Shown: positions 7,200 to 15,528, counted from the stretch's first letter. The stretch: DNA of 64,000 nt from Streptomyces werraensis (GCA_014656175.1 BNBX01000002.1:748776-812775), one strand, 5' to 3'. Notes: a model not told the origin generated them from the letters alone. Translations and numbers: made by a program.

Positions 7200-8819
7200 A
7201 TGGGACACCTGGAAGCAGCGCACCTCGAGTACCACCTCCCCGACGGGAGGACACTCCTGGGAGACGTGTCGTTCCGGGTGGGGGAGGGGGCCGTCATGGC
7301 CCTCGTGGGACCCAACGGCGCCGGCAAGACGACCCTCCTGCGCATCCTCTCCGGCGAGCTCGCCCCGCACGGCGGCAGCGTCGCCGTGACCGGCGGCCTC
7401 GGCGTGATGCGCCAGTTCGTGGGTTCCGTACGGGACGACACCACCGTGCGCGACCTGCTGGTGTCCGTGGCGCCGCCCCGTATCCGCGAGGCCGCCCGCG
7501 CGGTGGACGCCGCCGAGCACGCCATCATGACCGTCGACGACGAGGCCGCCCAGATGCGCTACGCGCAGGCCCTCTCCGACTGGGCCGAGGTCCAGGGCTA
7601 CGAGGCCGAGACGCTGTGGGACATCTGCACCACGGCCGCGATGGGCGTCCCCTACGAGAAGGCCCAGTGGCGGCAGGTGAGCACGCTCTCCGGCGGTGAG
7701 CAGAAACGGCTGGTGCTGGAGGCGCTGCTGCGCGGCCCCGACGAGGTGCTGCTGCTCGACGAGCCCGACAACTACCTGGACGTGCCCGGCAAGCGGTGGC
7801 TCGAGGAGCGCCTGGCCGAGACCCGCAAGACGGTCCTGTTCGTCTCCCACGACCGGGAACTCCTCGCCCGCGCCGCCGAGAAGATCGTCTCGCTCGAACC
7901 CGGCCCGGCGGGCGCCGACGCCTGGGTGCACGGCGGCGGCTTCGCCACCTTCCACGAGGCGCGGCGCGAGCGCTTCGCCCGCTTCGAGGAACTGCGCCGC
8001 CGCTGGGACGAGAAGCACGCCCAGCTGAAGAAGCTGGTGCTGACCTTGCGGCAGGCCGCCGAGAACAGCCCGGACATGGCGTCCCGCTACCGCGCCGCCC
8101 AGACCCGGCTGCGCAAGTTCGAGGAGGCGGGACCGCCGCCGGAGCCGCCGCGTGAGCAGGACATCCGCATGCGCCTCAAGGGCGGCCGCACCGGCGTCCG
8201 CGCCGTCACCTGCGAGCGGCTCGAGCTGACCGGCCTGATGAAGCCGTTCGACCTGGAGGTGTTCTACGGCGAGCGGGTCGCGGTGCTCGGCTCCAACGGT
8301 TCCGGGAAGTCGCACTTCCTGCGCCTGCTGGCCGGCGAGGACGTCGCGCACACCGGCGGCTGGCGGCTCGGCGCGCGCGTGGTGCCCGGGCACTTCGCCC
8401 AGACCCACGCCCACCCCGAGCTGATCGGCCGCACGCTGCTCGACATCCTGTGGACCGAGCACGCCCAGGACCGGGGCGCCGCCATGTCCCGGCTGCGCCG
8501 CTACGAGCTGACCCAGCAGGCGGAGCGCACCTTCGACCGGCTCTCCGGCGGACAGCAGGCCCGCTTCCAGATCCTGCTGCTGGAGCTCCAGGGCGTCACG
8601 GCCCTGCTGCTCGACGAGCCCACCGACAACCTCGACCTGGAATCGGCGGAAGCCCTGCAGGAGGGGCTGGAGAGCTTCGAGGGCACCGTCCTGGCCGTCA
8701 CCCACGACCGCTGGTTCGCCCGCTCCTTCGACCGGTTCCTGGTCTTCGGCAGCGACGGCCGGGTCCGTGAGACCCCGGAGCCGGTCTGGGACGAACGCCG
8801 GGTGGAACGCGCGCGCTGA
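7200..8819 (+). CDS. ABC-F family ATPase (two ABC domains, no membrane part)
   Basis: 539 residues. Two nucleotide-binding domains in one chain: Walker A GPNGAGKTT near residue 40, signature LSGGEQKRL, Walker B LLLLDEPDNYLD; then a charged linker of about 80 residues (PtIM type), and a second set GSNGSGKS, LSGGQQARF, LLLDEPTDNLD. No transmembrane segments. ABC-F proteins act on the ribosome, easing stalled translation or protecting it from antibiotics; which of these applies here cannot be told. Both Walker B glutamates are present (DEP). The start at 7200 gives the usual direct run into the first domain; the frame is open further upstream without family match. Confidence 0.88.
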   Translation: MGHLEAAHLEYHLPDGRTLLGDVSFRVGEGAVMALVGPNGAGKTTLLRILSGELAPHGGSVAVTGGLGVMRQFVGSVRDDTTVRDLLVSVAPPRIREAARAVDAAEHAIMTVDDEAAQMRYAQALSDWAEVQGYEAETLWDICTTAAMGVPYEKAQWRQVSTLSGGEQKRLVLEALLRGPDEVLLLDEPDNYLDVPGKRWLEERLAETRKTVLFVSHDRELLARAAEKIVSLEPGPAGADAWVHGGGFATFHEARRERFARFEELRRRWDEKHAQLKKLVLTLRQAAENSPDMASRYRAAQTRLRKFEEAGPPPEPPREQDIRMRLKGGRTGVRAVTCERLELTGLMKPFDLEVFYGERVAVLGSNGSGKSHFLRLLAGEDVAHTGGWRLGARVVPGHFAQTHAHPELIGRTLLDILWTEHAQDRGAAMSRLRRYELTQQAERTFDRLSGGQQARFQILLLELQGVTALLLDEPTDNLDLESAEALQEGLESFEGTVLAVTHDRWFARSFDRFLVFGSDGRVRETPEPVWDERRVERAR

Positions 8820-8889
8820 CACGTGGTGGCCCGGGGCGCGGCGCGGGTACCCGGGACGCATGAACGCACACGACGAGCGGGGCACCACG

Positions 8890-9147
8890 ATGACCGGAGT
8901 CGACCCGAGCCGCCTGGACGACCAGCAGCTCATGAAGGAGCTGGAGACCATTCACCGCACGCGCCACGACACGCTGCTGTACGGGTCCAACGACGCGCTG
9001 CGGACCCACAACGAGCGCATGGCGCAGCTGGAGGGGGAGTACCTGCGGCGCAACCCGCACCGCCCCGTCGCGCCCGGCCGCACCCGCGAGGGCGCCCGGG
9101 AGCGGACCGCCTCGGACTCCGCGACGCCGACCGCCTCGGGCACGTGA
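8890..9147 (+). CDS. Small conserved Streptomyces protein (DUF6158-like)
   Basis: 85 residues, soluble and charged: GVDPSRLDDQQLMKELETI, then HRTRHDTLLYGSNDALRTH and NERMAQLEGEYLRRNP, a helical hairpin rich in Arg and Glu, with a basic/Thr-Ser tail. I recognise it as a small family common in Streptomyces, of unknown function. The in-frame ATG at 8860 would add ten residues; ATG at 8890 is preferred by the purines GAGCGGGG before it, but the choice is weak. A perfect 20-base inverted repeat directly after the stop ends the unit. Confidence 0.7.
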   Translation: MTGVDPSRLDDQQLMKELETIHRTRHDTLLYGSNDALRTHNERMAQLEGEYLRRNPHRPVAPGRTREGARERTASDSATPTASGT

Positions 9148-9148
9148 A

Positions 9149-9190
9149 CGACGGACGGGAGTCCCGCTCCAGCGGGACTCCCGTCCGTCG
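9149..9190. terminator. Perfect 20-bp inverted repeat, bidirectional terminator
   Basis: Left arm 9149-9168 and right arm 9171-9190 are exact reverse complements with a two-base centre. It lies between two convergent genes (stops at 9147 and 9203) and so can end both. No T-run, as usual in Streptomyces. Confidence 0.8.
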
Positions 9191-9202
9191 GCACCTGCGC
9201 GG

Positions 9203-9748
9203 CTACGAGGCGCGCTCCGCCGCGAACACCTCCAGGAAGGTCTCGCAGAACGCCTTGAGATCGTCCGGCTTACGGCTGGTGACCAGCTTGTTCGAGCCGT
9301 GGTCGCAGACCTTGACCTGCTCGTCCACCCACGTGGCCCCCGCGTTGCGGAGATCGGTCTGCAGGCTGGGCCAGCTGGTCAGGACTCGGCCGCGCACGAC
9401 GTCCGCCTCGACCAGCGTCCACGGCGCGTGACAGATGGCGGCCACCGGCCGGCCCTGCTCGAAGAAGTCCCGCACGAACGCGACGGCCTTGTCGTCCATC
9501 CGCAGGAAGTCCGGGTTGGCGACCCCGCCGGGCAGCACCAGGCCGTCGAAGGAGTCCGCCGAGGTGTCGCCGACGACCTCCTGCACGGGGAAGGTGTCCG
9601 CCTTGTCGAGGTGGTTGAACGCCTGGATCTCCCCGGACTGCGTCGACACCAGCACGGGCTCGTGGCCCGCCTGCTCGGCCGCCTTCCAGGGCTCGGTCAG
9701 CTCCACCTGCTCGACACCCTCGGGTGCGGTCAGAAATGCGATGCGCAT
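9203..9748 (-). CDS. PfpI/DJ-1 family protein (YhbO-like)
   Basis: 181 residues. The DJ-1/PfpI fold is clear: MRIAFLTAPEGVEQVEL start, GLVLPGGVANPDFLRMD, and the nucleophile elbow VAAICHAPWTLVEADV with catalytic Cys followed by His. Family members act as stress proteins (deglycase, chaperone or protease activities have been claimed). Upstream lie a run of 17-base repeats and then a CBS-domain gene on the same strand; the set with the DUF2795-like gene and the nearby sigma gene looks like a general-stress group. Confidence 0.9.
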   Translation of the reverse strand: MRIAFLTAPEGVEQVELTEPWKAAEQAGHEPVLVSTQSGEIQAFNHLDKADTFPVQEVVGDTSADSFDGLVLPGGVANPDFLRMDDKAVAFVRDFFEQGRPVAAICHAPWTLVEADVVRGRVLTSWPSLQTDLRNAGATWVDEQVKVCDHGSNKLVTSRKPDDLKAFCETFLEVFAAERAS

Positions 9749-9786
9749 GATGGCGCTACGTCCCTTCGTCTTTTCGTCGTTTCGTC

Positions 9787-9854
9787 GGTCTGTCGTCTGC
9801 GTCGGTCTGTCGTCCGTACCGGTCCGTCGTCCGTGCCGGTCCGTCGTCCGTGCC
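9787..9854. repeat. Four tandem 17-bp repeats
   Basis: Four head-to-tail copies at 9787-9803, 9804-9820, 9821-9837 and 9838-9854. The last two are identical (GGTCCGTCGTCCGTGCC) and the first two differ at 2-4 places. Shorter pieces (GATCCGTGCC) continue to about 9885 and CGTC-rich sequence lies at 9766-9786. The array occupies the gap upstream of the pfpI-like gene and downstream of the CBS gene. No open frame of interest and no spacer pattern. Confidence 0.9.
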
Positions 9855-9897
9855 GATCCGAAGTGTCGATCCGTGCCGATCCGCCGTGCTCGTCGCG

Positions 9898-10323
9898 TCA
9901 GCCGGTGACGTCGGGGTCCGCGCGGCTGATGTCGGCGAGGGCCGACCCGGGGTCACGGGCCTCGGCCAGGTCGCCGAGGGTCACCAGACCGACGGGCAGC
10001 CCGCCCTCCACCACGGGGATCCGCCGTACCGCGTGCTCCCGCATCAGGGCGACGGCCGACGCCACCGGGTCGTCCGAAGCCAGCGTCAGCGGGTCAGGCG
10101 TGCACACCGACCCGACGCTCACCGCGTACGGGTCCCGGCCCTCGGCCACCGCCCGCACGGTGATGTCCCGGTCGGTGACCACCCCCACGACGCGCTGTCC
10201 GTCCGCCACCACCACGTCGCCGATGTTCTGGCCGCGCATCAGCCGCGCGGCCTCGACGACCGAGGCGTCCGGACGGACCGCGACCACGCCGGGGGTCATG
10301 ACGTCCTTCACGAACTCGGCCAT
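9898..10323 (-). CDS. CBS-pair domain protein
   Basis: 141 residues made of two CBS repeats: VKDVMTPGVVAVRPDASV..AARLMRGQNIGDVVVAD with GVVTDRDI, then SVCTPDPLTLASDDPVAS..LMREHAVRRIPVVE with GLVTLGDL. CBS pairs bind adenosine nucleotides and act as sensors; a stand-alone pair of this size is a common Streptomyces stress protein. It lies 22 bases downstream of the DUF2795-like gene on the same strand, so both probably share a promoter. Confidence 0.92.
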   Translation of the reverse strand: MAEFVKDVMTPGVVAVRPDASVVEAARLMRGQNIGDVVVADGQRVVGVVTDRDITVRAVAEGRDPYAVSVGSVCTPDPLTLASDDPVASAVALMREHAVRRIPVVEGGLPVGLVTLGDLAEARDPGSALADISRADPDVTG

Positions 10324-10345
10324 GGCCGGCGGGCCTCCTTTCCGG

Positions 10346-10738
10346 TCAAGCCGTCTCGGTCTCCCGGACCCCGGTCAGCGCCTGGGCCAGCTCCTGGACG
10401 CTGTGGTACCGCTCCTTGCGGGGAAGCCGCTCCAGCGCCTCGACGAGCGTGTCGGGGGCGTGCCGCCGGTCCAGGGCACGCATGAGTTCACGGGGGCCCG
10501 CGGGAAAGTCCCCGCGGGTCAGGGAGCGGGCCAATTCCAGTCGCACCGTCTCCAGCGACGACGGGTCCCGGCCCGGTGTCACCGGTCCGCGCGCCACGTC
10601 GGGGTCGTCGTCGGCGAACGGCTCCGGATCGTGCCATTCCTCGGTGCGGGTGGGATGTCCGGACCGCAGCAGGCCCTGCAGTTCGTGCTTCATCTCGTCG
10701 TCACGGTGGACGCTGAGCCGGTCACTGCCTCGCTGCAT
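10346..10738 (-). CDS. DUF2795-like protein
   Basis: 130 residues. The C-terminal 65 residues (DFPAGPRELMRALDRRHAP, then LVEALERLPRKERYHSVQEL, AQALTG) look like the DUF2795 helical domain. The N-terminal part is charged and probably flexible, with DDDPD and TRTEEWHDPEPF. ATG at 10738 is supported by GGAGGGA five bases upstream; an inner ATG at 10693 is less well placed. Function unknown. First gene of a likely DUF2795-CBS operon behind a SigB-like promoter. Confidence 0.75.
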   Translation of the reverse strand: MQRGSDRLSVHRDDEMKHELQGLLRSGHPTRTEEWHDPEPFADDDPDVARGPVTPGRDPSSLETVRLELARSLTRGDFPAGPRELMRALDRRHAPDTLVEALERLPRKERYHSVQELAQALTGVRETETA

Positions 10739-10772
10739 GTCTCCCTCCAGATCCTTCGGGGGTGCGCACCGC

Positions 10773-10797
10773 GTACCCGAGGAGCGCGGGCCGACAC
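10773..10797 (-). promoter_or_regulatory. SigB-type promoter candidate
   Basis: On the minus strand GTGT (10797-10794) is followed after 15 bases by GGGTAC (10778-10773). This fits the GNNT-N14-16-GGGTAC pattern described for SigB-class promoters in Streptomyces. It sits about 35 bases before the start of the DUF2795-like gene. A SigB/SigF-type sigma gene begins 400 bases away. Confidence 0.45.
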
Positions 10798-10920
10798 CGG
10801 GTCACGGGAGGCGATCCGGGCCGAGCCTCAGGGGGCGGGTCCCTGCCGCCGTGGTTTGACGCCGGGGCCGGGGGAGACCCGGACGGTCCGCCCCCCACGC
10901 GGCTTCCGGAAGGACCGGTC

Positions 10921-11061
10921 ATGGCGGTGCTCGCGCTGCTCGTCCCGTTCCTCATGCTCGGCGTGATCCTGCTGCTGGGCCGCTACGAGGAGCACGTCCT
11001 GCCGCCCCGTGAGGCGGATCCCGAACCACGCGACCGGCCCCTGGGAGGTTTGCACGGCTGA
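10921..11061 (+). CDS. 46-residue single-pass membrane peptide
   Basis: A short gene encoding MAVLALLVPFLMLGVILLLG as one hydrophobic helix, followed by RYEEHVLPPREADPEPRD and a short end. GGAAGGA stands 6-8 bases before the ATG. The frame is open further upstream, but the hydrophobic start and ribosome site decide for 10921. Small proteins of this form are common in Streptomyces; I know no function. It lies between the divergent DUF2795 unit and the sigma factor gene. Confidence 0.65.
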   Translation: MAVLALLVPFLMLGVILLLGRYEEHVLPPREADPEPRDRPLGGLHG

Positions 11062-11101
11062 CACCGGGGAACGCGCACGGGAAGTGCTTCGGACAGGAGG
11101 C

Positions 11102-11135
11102 ACGTCCGTGGCGGCGGCAGAACCGCCCCGGACGT
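11102..11135. terminator. Hairpin between small membrane gene and sigma gene
   Basis: Arms 11102-11114 and 11123-11135 pair over 13 positions with one mismatch (ACGTCCGTGGCGG with CCGCCCCGGACGT), loop of 8. It may end transcription of the 46-residue gene, or lie in the leader of the sigma gene. Confidence 0.5.
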
Positions 11136-11207
11136 CCCTGTTCCGGCGGGTGCGTCCGCCACGGTGACCGTCCGTCCCCGAGCACCTCCTAGGGAGTGCG
11201 ACGCACC

Positions 11208-12008
11208 ATGCCGAGCCGAACAGGCGCCAAGACGCATCCCCATCACGACGCACCCGACACCGCGGCGGACTTCCGCAGGCTCGCCGCCCTGCCCGACGGG
11301 CCCGAGCGGGAGGCGCTCCGCGAGGAGCTGGTACGGGCCTGGCTCCCCATGGCACACCGCCTCGCCGGGCGGTTCCGCAGCCGCGGCGAGAGCTACGACG
11401 ACCTGTGCCAGGTCGCCGCGCTGGGGCTGGTCAAGGCCGTCGACCGGTACGACCCGGACCTCGGCAACGCCTTCGAGAGCTACGCCGTGCCGACCGTCAC
11501 CGGAGAGATCAAGCGGCACTTCCGCGACCACATGTGGACCCTGCATGTCCCGCGCCGCGTCCAGGAGCTGCGCAACCGCGTCCGGCACGCCTCCCAGGAC
11601 CTCTCCCAGACCGTCCAGGGCCGCAGCCCCACCGTCGCCGAGATCGCCGGGCACGCCGGGCTGACCGAGGACGAGGTGCGCACCGGCCAGTCGGCGGCGG
11701 AGAGCTTCAGCGCGCTGTCCCTGGACGCCGAGGTGCCCGGCAGCGGAGACGGCTGGTCCCTGGGCGACACCCTGGGCGGCCCCGACCCCGCGCTGGACAC
11801 CGTGGTCGACCGCGAGGCGGTCAGGGACCGGCTGGCCGAGCTCCCCGAGCGCGAGCGGGCGATCCTCTACATGCGCTTCTTCGACGACATGACGCAGAAC
11901 AGCATCGCGCAGGAGCTGGGCCTGTCGCAGATGCACGTCTCCCGGCTGATCAGCCGCAGCTGCGGCCGGGTTCGCGACCAGGTGATGGGCGAGACCGGCG
12001 AGGAGTGA
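11208..12008 (+). CDS. SigB/SigF/SigG-family RNA polymerase sigma factor
   Basis: 266 residues with regions 2, 3 and 4. Region 2: AHRLAGRFRSRGESYDDLCQ, VAALGLVKAVDRYDPDLG, FESYAVPTVTGEIKRHFRDH; then WTLHVPRRVQELR, a region 3 with TVAEIAGHAGLTEDEV, and region 4 with LPERERAILYMRFFDDMT plus the helix-turn-helix NSIAQELGLSQMHVSRLISR. These are hallmarks of the stress and sporulation SigB/F family, which in Streptomyces has many paralogs. Which paralog this is cannot be told. No anti-sigma or anti-anti-sigma gene lies beside it. ATG at 11208 follows AGGGAG by 11 bases; GTG at 11196 is the alternative. Confidence 0.9.
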   Translation: MPSRTGAKTHPHHDAPDTAADFRRLAALPDGPEREALREELVRAWLPMAHRLAGRFRSRGESYDDLCQVAALGLVKAVDRYDPDLGNAFESYAVPTVTGEIKRHFRDHMWTLHVPRRVQELRNRVRHASQDLSQTVQGRSPTVAEIAGHAGLTEDEVRTGQSAAESFSALSLDAEVPGSGDGWSLGDTLGGPDPALDTVVDREAVRDRLAELPERERAILYMRFFDDMTQNSIAQELGLSQMHVSRLISRSCGRVRDQVMGETGEE

Positions 12009-12156
12009 GCGGGAGGCGCCGGCGCCCGTTCCTCACCCACGCGGGTGCGTCCGGTCCCGCGAATGGGGTCCGGCCGCGCGCGAGGCAGGGACGGGCGGGC
12101 TGTGATGGCACCGGGGCGACCGCCGCGCCCCAGCCGTCGCCGAAGGAGCCCGCACC

Positions 12157-13062
12157 ATGCGCCGCACCGTCCGAGTCCTGTCCGTCGCCGCCGTCGCCGG
12201 CACCGTCCTCGGCGCGCTCGCACCGGCCGCGTCCGCCCTGACGACCCCCGGCAGCGTGGGCTCCTGGGCGTCCCCCTCCCCGTGCGCGACCCCGACCGCC
12301 GGGCACGGCCGGCAAGGGCACGCCTCCCGCAGCGCGACGCCGAACCCGACCGCGCCGGGCGCGCACGACGTCGAGGAGTACGAGTCGGAGACCCTGGTGG
12401 AGGAGTTCACCGAGGCCGACCTCTACGGCGCCACGTCCCTCGACACCGCCGAGGGCCTCGCCCCCGAGGAACCGGCGGAGACCGACCCGCTCGCGCCAGG
12501 ACCGGCGGAGGAGCCGCCCGCCGGGCTGGAGGAGCTGATCCCCGACGCGGGCGCCGAGGAGCGCGCCGGAGTACCGGGCCCTCAGGGCACACCCGGCACG
12601 CCGCAGGACCCCGGAGCGGACCCCGGCGGGACCGGCCCGTACGGCACGGATCCCGGTGCGACGGACTCCTACGCCGACCCGTATGCCGCCGATCCGTATG
12701 CCGCCGATCCGTACGCCGCCGACCCCGGCGCCATGGACCACAAGGCCCCGCCCCGCACGGTGGCCGACCCCGTGACCGAGCCCGTGGCCGGTCCAGGGGC
12801 CGCCGGACCGGAGGCGGCCCCGCTCTGGACCGCCCCGCCCACGACCTCGCCGTCCCCCACTCACAAGCCCACCCCCACCCACAAGCCGTCGTCGACGCCC
12901 TGCCCCTCGCCGACCGCGCACCAGGGCGTCCAGGCCGGCGGCGGCGGCGCCTTCACCGACTCCGTGCCCGCCCAGGTCGCGGGCGGTCTGCTGATCGCGG
13001 GCGCCTTCGGCGCCGGCGCGCACCGGCTGCTCCGCCGGCGCACCGGCCGGACGCGCTTCTGA
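12157..13062 (+). CDS. Secreted, Pro/Glu-rich surface protein with C-terminal anchor
   Basis: 301 residues, no known domain. Signal peptide: RRTVRVLSVAAVAGTVLGAL ending in APAASA. A long low-complexity region rich in Pro, Asp, Glu and Ala follows, with three copies of DPYAA near residue 170, then a THKPTPTHKP stretch. The end has a hydrophobic segment (VAGGLLIAGAFGAGAH) followed by an Arg-rich tail RLLRRRTGRTRF, so the protein probably stays anchored in the membrane facing outwards; no LPXTG motif is seen. AAGGAG precedes the ATG. Function unknown. Confidence 0.75.
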   Translation: MRRTVRVLSVAAVAGTVLGALAPAASALTTPGSVGSWASPSPCATPTAGHGRQGHASRSATPNPTAPGAHDVEEYESETLVEEFTEADLYGATSLDTAEGLAPEEPAETDPLAPGPAEEPPAGLEELIPDAGAEERAGVPGPQGTPGTPQDPGADPGGTGPYGTDPGATDSYADPYAADPYAADPYAADPGAMDHKAPPRTVADPVTEPVAGPGAAGPEAAPLWTAPPTTSPSPTHKPTPTHKPSSTPCPSPTAHQGVQAGGGGAFTDSVPAQVAGGLLIAGAFGAGAHRLLRRRTGRTRF

Positions 13063-13224
13063 CGCCCCCGCCGGGCGGCCGTGCCGGTGCGGCGGCGCAT
13101 CCGATCCGGCACCGTGCTCATGACGGGCCGGTCCCGGGGTACTGACTTCGCCGAGGACTGCACGGACGGCACGGACGGACGCCGGGACACGGCGCCGGGC
13201 ACTGGCAACTGCGCGGAGGTGGCG

Positions 13225-14469
13225 ATGCGGACGCACCCGGAAGGCCACGGCCCGGTCCGCTTCGGGCCGCCGCTCCCCGACGACGGGCTGCCGGTGCTGC
13301 CCGAGCTGGCCGGGGTGCTGGCGGCGGCCGCCTCCCGCGTCGGCCCCGAACCGGTCGGCGGCGGCTCCGCCCTGATCGACGCGGCCTGCGGTCACGGCGA
13401 GCGCCGCGGGCTGCCCGCCGCCCCCGACCGCACGGCCCTCGGCCCCGGCTCACCCTCCCTGCTCACCGCCCTGACCGCCGCCATCGACGGCGACGTCCTG
13501 GTGCCGAGGCCGTGCGCCTCCTGGTGGGCGCCGTACGCGCGGCTGCTCGGCAGACCCGTCTTCCACGTTCCGACCCCCGCCGAGAGCGGCGGCGTGCCCG
13601 ACCCGTACGCGCTGCTGGAGACCGTGCGCCGGATGCGTGCCGCGGGCCGCGACCCGCGTCTCCTTGTGCTGTCCGTGGCCGACGACCCCACCGCGACGGT
13701 CGCCCCGCCCGAGCTGCTGCACGAGACGCTGGAGGCCGCGGCCGGCGAGGGCCTGCACCTGGTCAGCGACGAGACCTGGCGCGACACGCTGCACGACCCG
13801 CACGGCACGGTGCTGCTCAGTCCCGCCGAGATGCTGCCCGACCGGGTCACCGTCGTCACCGACCTCGCCGGTTCCCTGCTCCCGCCCGGCTGGCCCGCCG
13901 CCGTCGCCCGCTTCCCGGCGGGCGAGGAGGGCGGCGCGCTGCACGCACGCGTCCTCGACGTGCTCACCGCCCTCGACGCGCGCGTGGCGGCCCCCGTCGC
14001 CGCGGCCGCCGGGTACGCCCTGTCCGAGCCCGAGCCGGTCACCGCGCGCGTCGCCGCGTCCGTGCGGACGCACGCGCGGGTGGCCGCCGCCGCGCACCGG
14101 GCCGTCGTCGCGGCGGGCGCCCTGGCCCGGCCCCCGCAGTGCGGACGGCACCTGTACGTGGACCTCTCCCCGCTGGCGCCCGCGCTGGCCGCGCGCGGCG
14201 TCGGCGACGCGCAGGAGCTGGAGGACTTCCTCACCGGCCGCCTGGGCATGCCCGCGGCGGGCGGCCACCGGTTCGGCGACGGCCTCGAGACACCGCGCGT
14301 ACGGCTGTGCACCGCGCCCCTGCTGGGGGACACGCCCGAGGAGCGCGCGGCGTGCCTGGACGCGGACGAACCGGCGGAACTGCCACGGGTGGGACGCGCG
14401 TTGAACCAGGTGGCATCGGTCTTCGACGATCTCCGTGACGACGCTCGGCGATGGGAGTCCTCTCGATGA
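13225..14469 (+). CDS. Aminotransferase-fold (class I/II-like) protein with no lysine
   Basis: 414 residues. The layout follows fold-type I PLP enzymes: an N-terminal VRFGPPLPDDGLP arm, a LTALTAAIDGDVLVPRPC segment, LLVLSVADDPTATVAPPELL in the place of the NPTG block, and the LHLVSDETWRDTL block in place of the Asp-x-x-Tyr PLP motif. The region that should carry the Schiff-base lysine reads TDLAGSLLPPGWPAAV and has none. I find no Lys anywhere in the 414 residues, so a normal internal aldimine cannot form. GGAGG precedes ATG 13225; the open frame starts earlier (13081) without family match. Stop overlaps the next gene (ATGA). Confidence 0.7.
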   Translation: MRTHPEGHGPVRFGPPLPDDGLPVLPELAGVLAAAASRVGPEPVGGGSALIDAACGHGERRGLPAAPDRTALGPGSPSLLTALTAAIDGDVLVPRPCASWWAPYARLLGRPVFHVPTPAESGGVPDPYALLETVRRMRAAGRDPRLLVLSVADDPTATVAPPELLHETLEAAAGEGLHLVSDETWRDTLHDPHGTVLLSPAEMLPDRVTVVTDLAGSLLPPGWPAAVARFPAGEEGGALHARVLDVLTALDARVAAPVAAAAGYALSEPEPVTARVAASVRTHARVAAAAHRAVVAAGALARPPQCGRHLYVDLSPLAPALAARGVGDAQELEDFLTGRLGMPAAGGHRFGDGLETPRVRLCTAPLLGDTPEERAACLDADEPAELPRVGRALNQVASVFDDLRDDARRWESSR

Positions 14470-15515
14470 CGCAGCGGCACGAGTCGACCAGAACGACGGC
14501 CACGGCACCGGACGCCGGCCCCGCGGCCCGTGACGACCGCCCGAACCCGCCGCTCGCCGAACCGCGTCCGCTCGCCGAGCGCCGCGTGTGGCCCCGCGCC
14601 TTCCACGACCGGCTGACCGCCCCGCTGCCGGGCCTCAAGGCCTTCGCCCGGTTCGCCCGCGAGGGCGCGGTGCGGCCCGGCCCCGAGGGCCTCGCCGGCA
14701 TCCCCGACCTGCCGTACGCGCCGGGCCCGGTGCCCGACGTGGACGCCCGCACGCTCGCCGTGACCTGGGCGGGCCACGCCAGCTGGGTGGTGCGGATCGG
14801 CGGGCTCACCGTGCTCACCGACCCGGTGTGGTCCCGGCGCATCCTCGGCACGCCCGCCCGCGTCACCCCCGTCGGCGTGGCCTGGGAGGCGCTGCCCCGC
14901 GTGGACGCGGTCGTCATCAGCCACAACCACTACGACCATCTGGACGCCCCGACCCTGCGACGGCTGCCGCGCGACACCCCGATGTTCGTGCCGGCGGGCC
15001 TGGGCCGCTGGTTCCACCGCCGCCGGTTCACCCGGGTCACCGAGCTCGACTGGTGGGAGGCGGCCGAACTGGACGGCGTCCGCTTCGACTTCGTGCCGTC
15101 CCACCACTGGTCCAAGCGCACCTTGACCGACACCTGCCGCTCGCTGTGGGGCGGCTGGGTGCTCACCGCGCCCGACGGCCACCGCGTGCACTTCGCGGGC
15201 GACACCGGCTACGGCCACTGGTTCGCCCGCATCGGCCGCCGCTATCCGGGCATCGACCTGACCCTGATGCCGATCGGCGCGTACGACCCGCGCTGGTGGC
15301 TGGCCGACGTGCACTGCGACCCGGAGGAGGCGGTGCGCGCCGCCCAGGACCTGGGGGCGCGGCACATGGCGCCCATGCACTGGGGCACGTTCGTGCTGTC
15401 CGCGGAGCCGGTCCTCGAGCCGCTCACCCGGGTCCGCGCGGCCTGGGAGGCCGCCGGGCTGCCCCGGGACCGGCTGTGGGACCTGCCGGTCGGCGGGTCG
15501 CGGGTCCTCGCCTGA
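14466..15515 (+). CDS. MBL-fold metallohydrolase, NAPE-PLD/UlaG-like
   Basis: 349 residues. Metallo-beta-lactamase fold: VTWAGHASWVVRIGGLTVLT, the zinc motif SHNHYDHLD near residue 153, the second-metal region HFAGDTGYGHW, and a late MHWGTF histidine. This arrangement, with the long N-terminal lead (VWPRAFHDRL), is that of NAPE-phospholipase D-like and UlaG-like proteins; substrates may be phospholipid-like or cyclic esters. ATGA overlap with the lysine-free aminotransferase-fold gene indicates shared translation. A second, shorter MBL gene is at 16179. Confidence 0.85.
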   Translation: MTQRHESTRTTATAPDAGPAARDDRPNPPLAEPRPLAERRVWPRAFHDRLTAPLPGLKAFARFAREGAVRPGPEGLAGIPDLPYAPGPVPDVDARTLAVTWAGHASWVVRIGGLTVLTDPVWSRRILGTPARVTPVGVAWEALPRVDAVVISHNHYDHLDAPTLRRLPRDTPMFVPAGLGRWFHRRRFTRVTELDWWEAAELDGVRFDFVPSHHWSKRTLTDTCRSLWGGWVLTAPDGHRVHFAGDTGYGHWFARIGRRYPGIDLTLMPIGAYDPRWWLADVHCDPEEAVRAAQDLGARHMAPMHWGTFVLSAEPVLEPLTRVRAAWEAAGLPRDRLWDLPVGGSRVLA

Positions 15516-15528
15516 CCCGGGGCCGGCG

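Noticed and set aside
9787..9854. CRISPR array
   Set aside because: The 17-base repeats touch each other without spacers and no cas genes are near.
13225..14469. Lysine loss caused by a local frameshift
   Set aside because: The frame is continuous with strong codon bias on both sides of the expected lysine site, and flanking motifs stay in frame.
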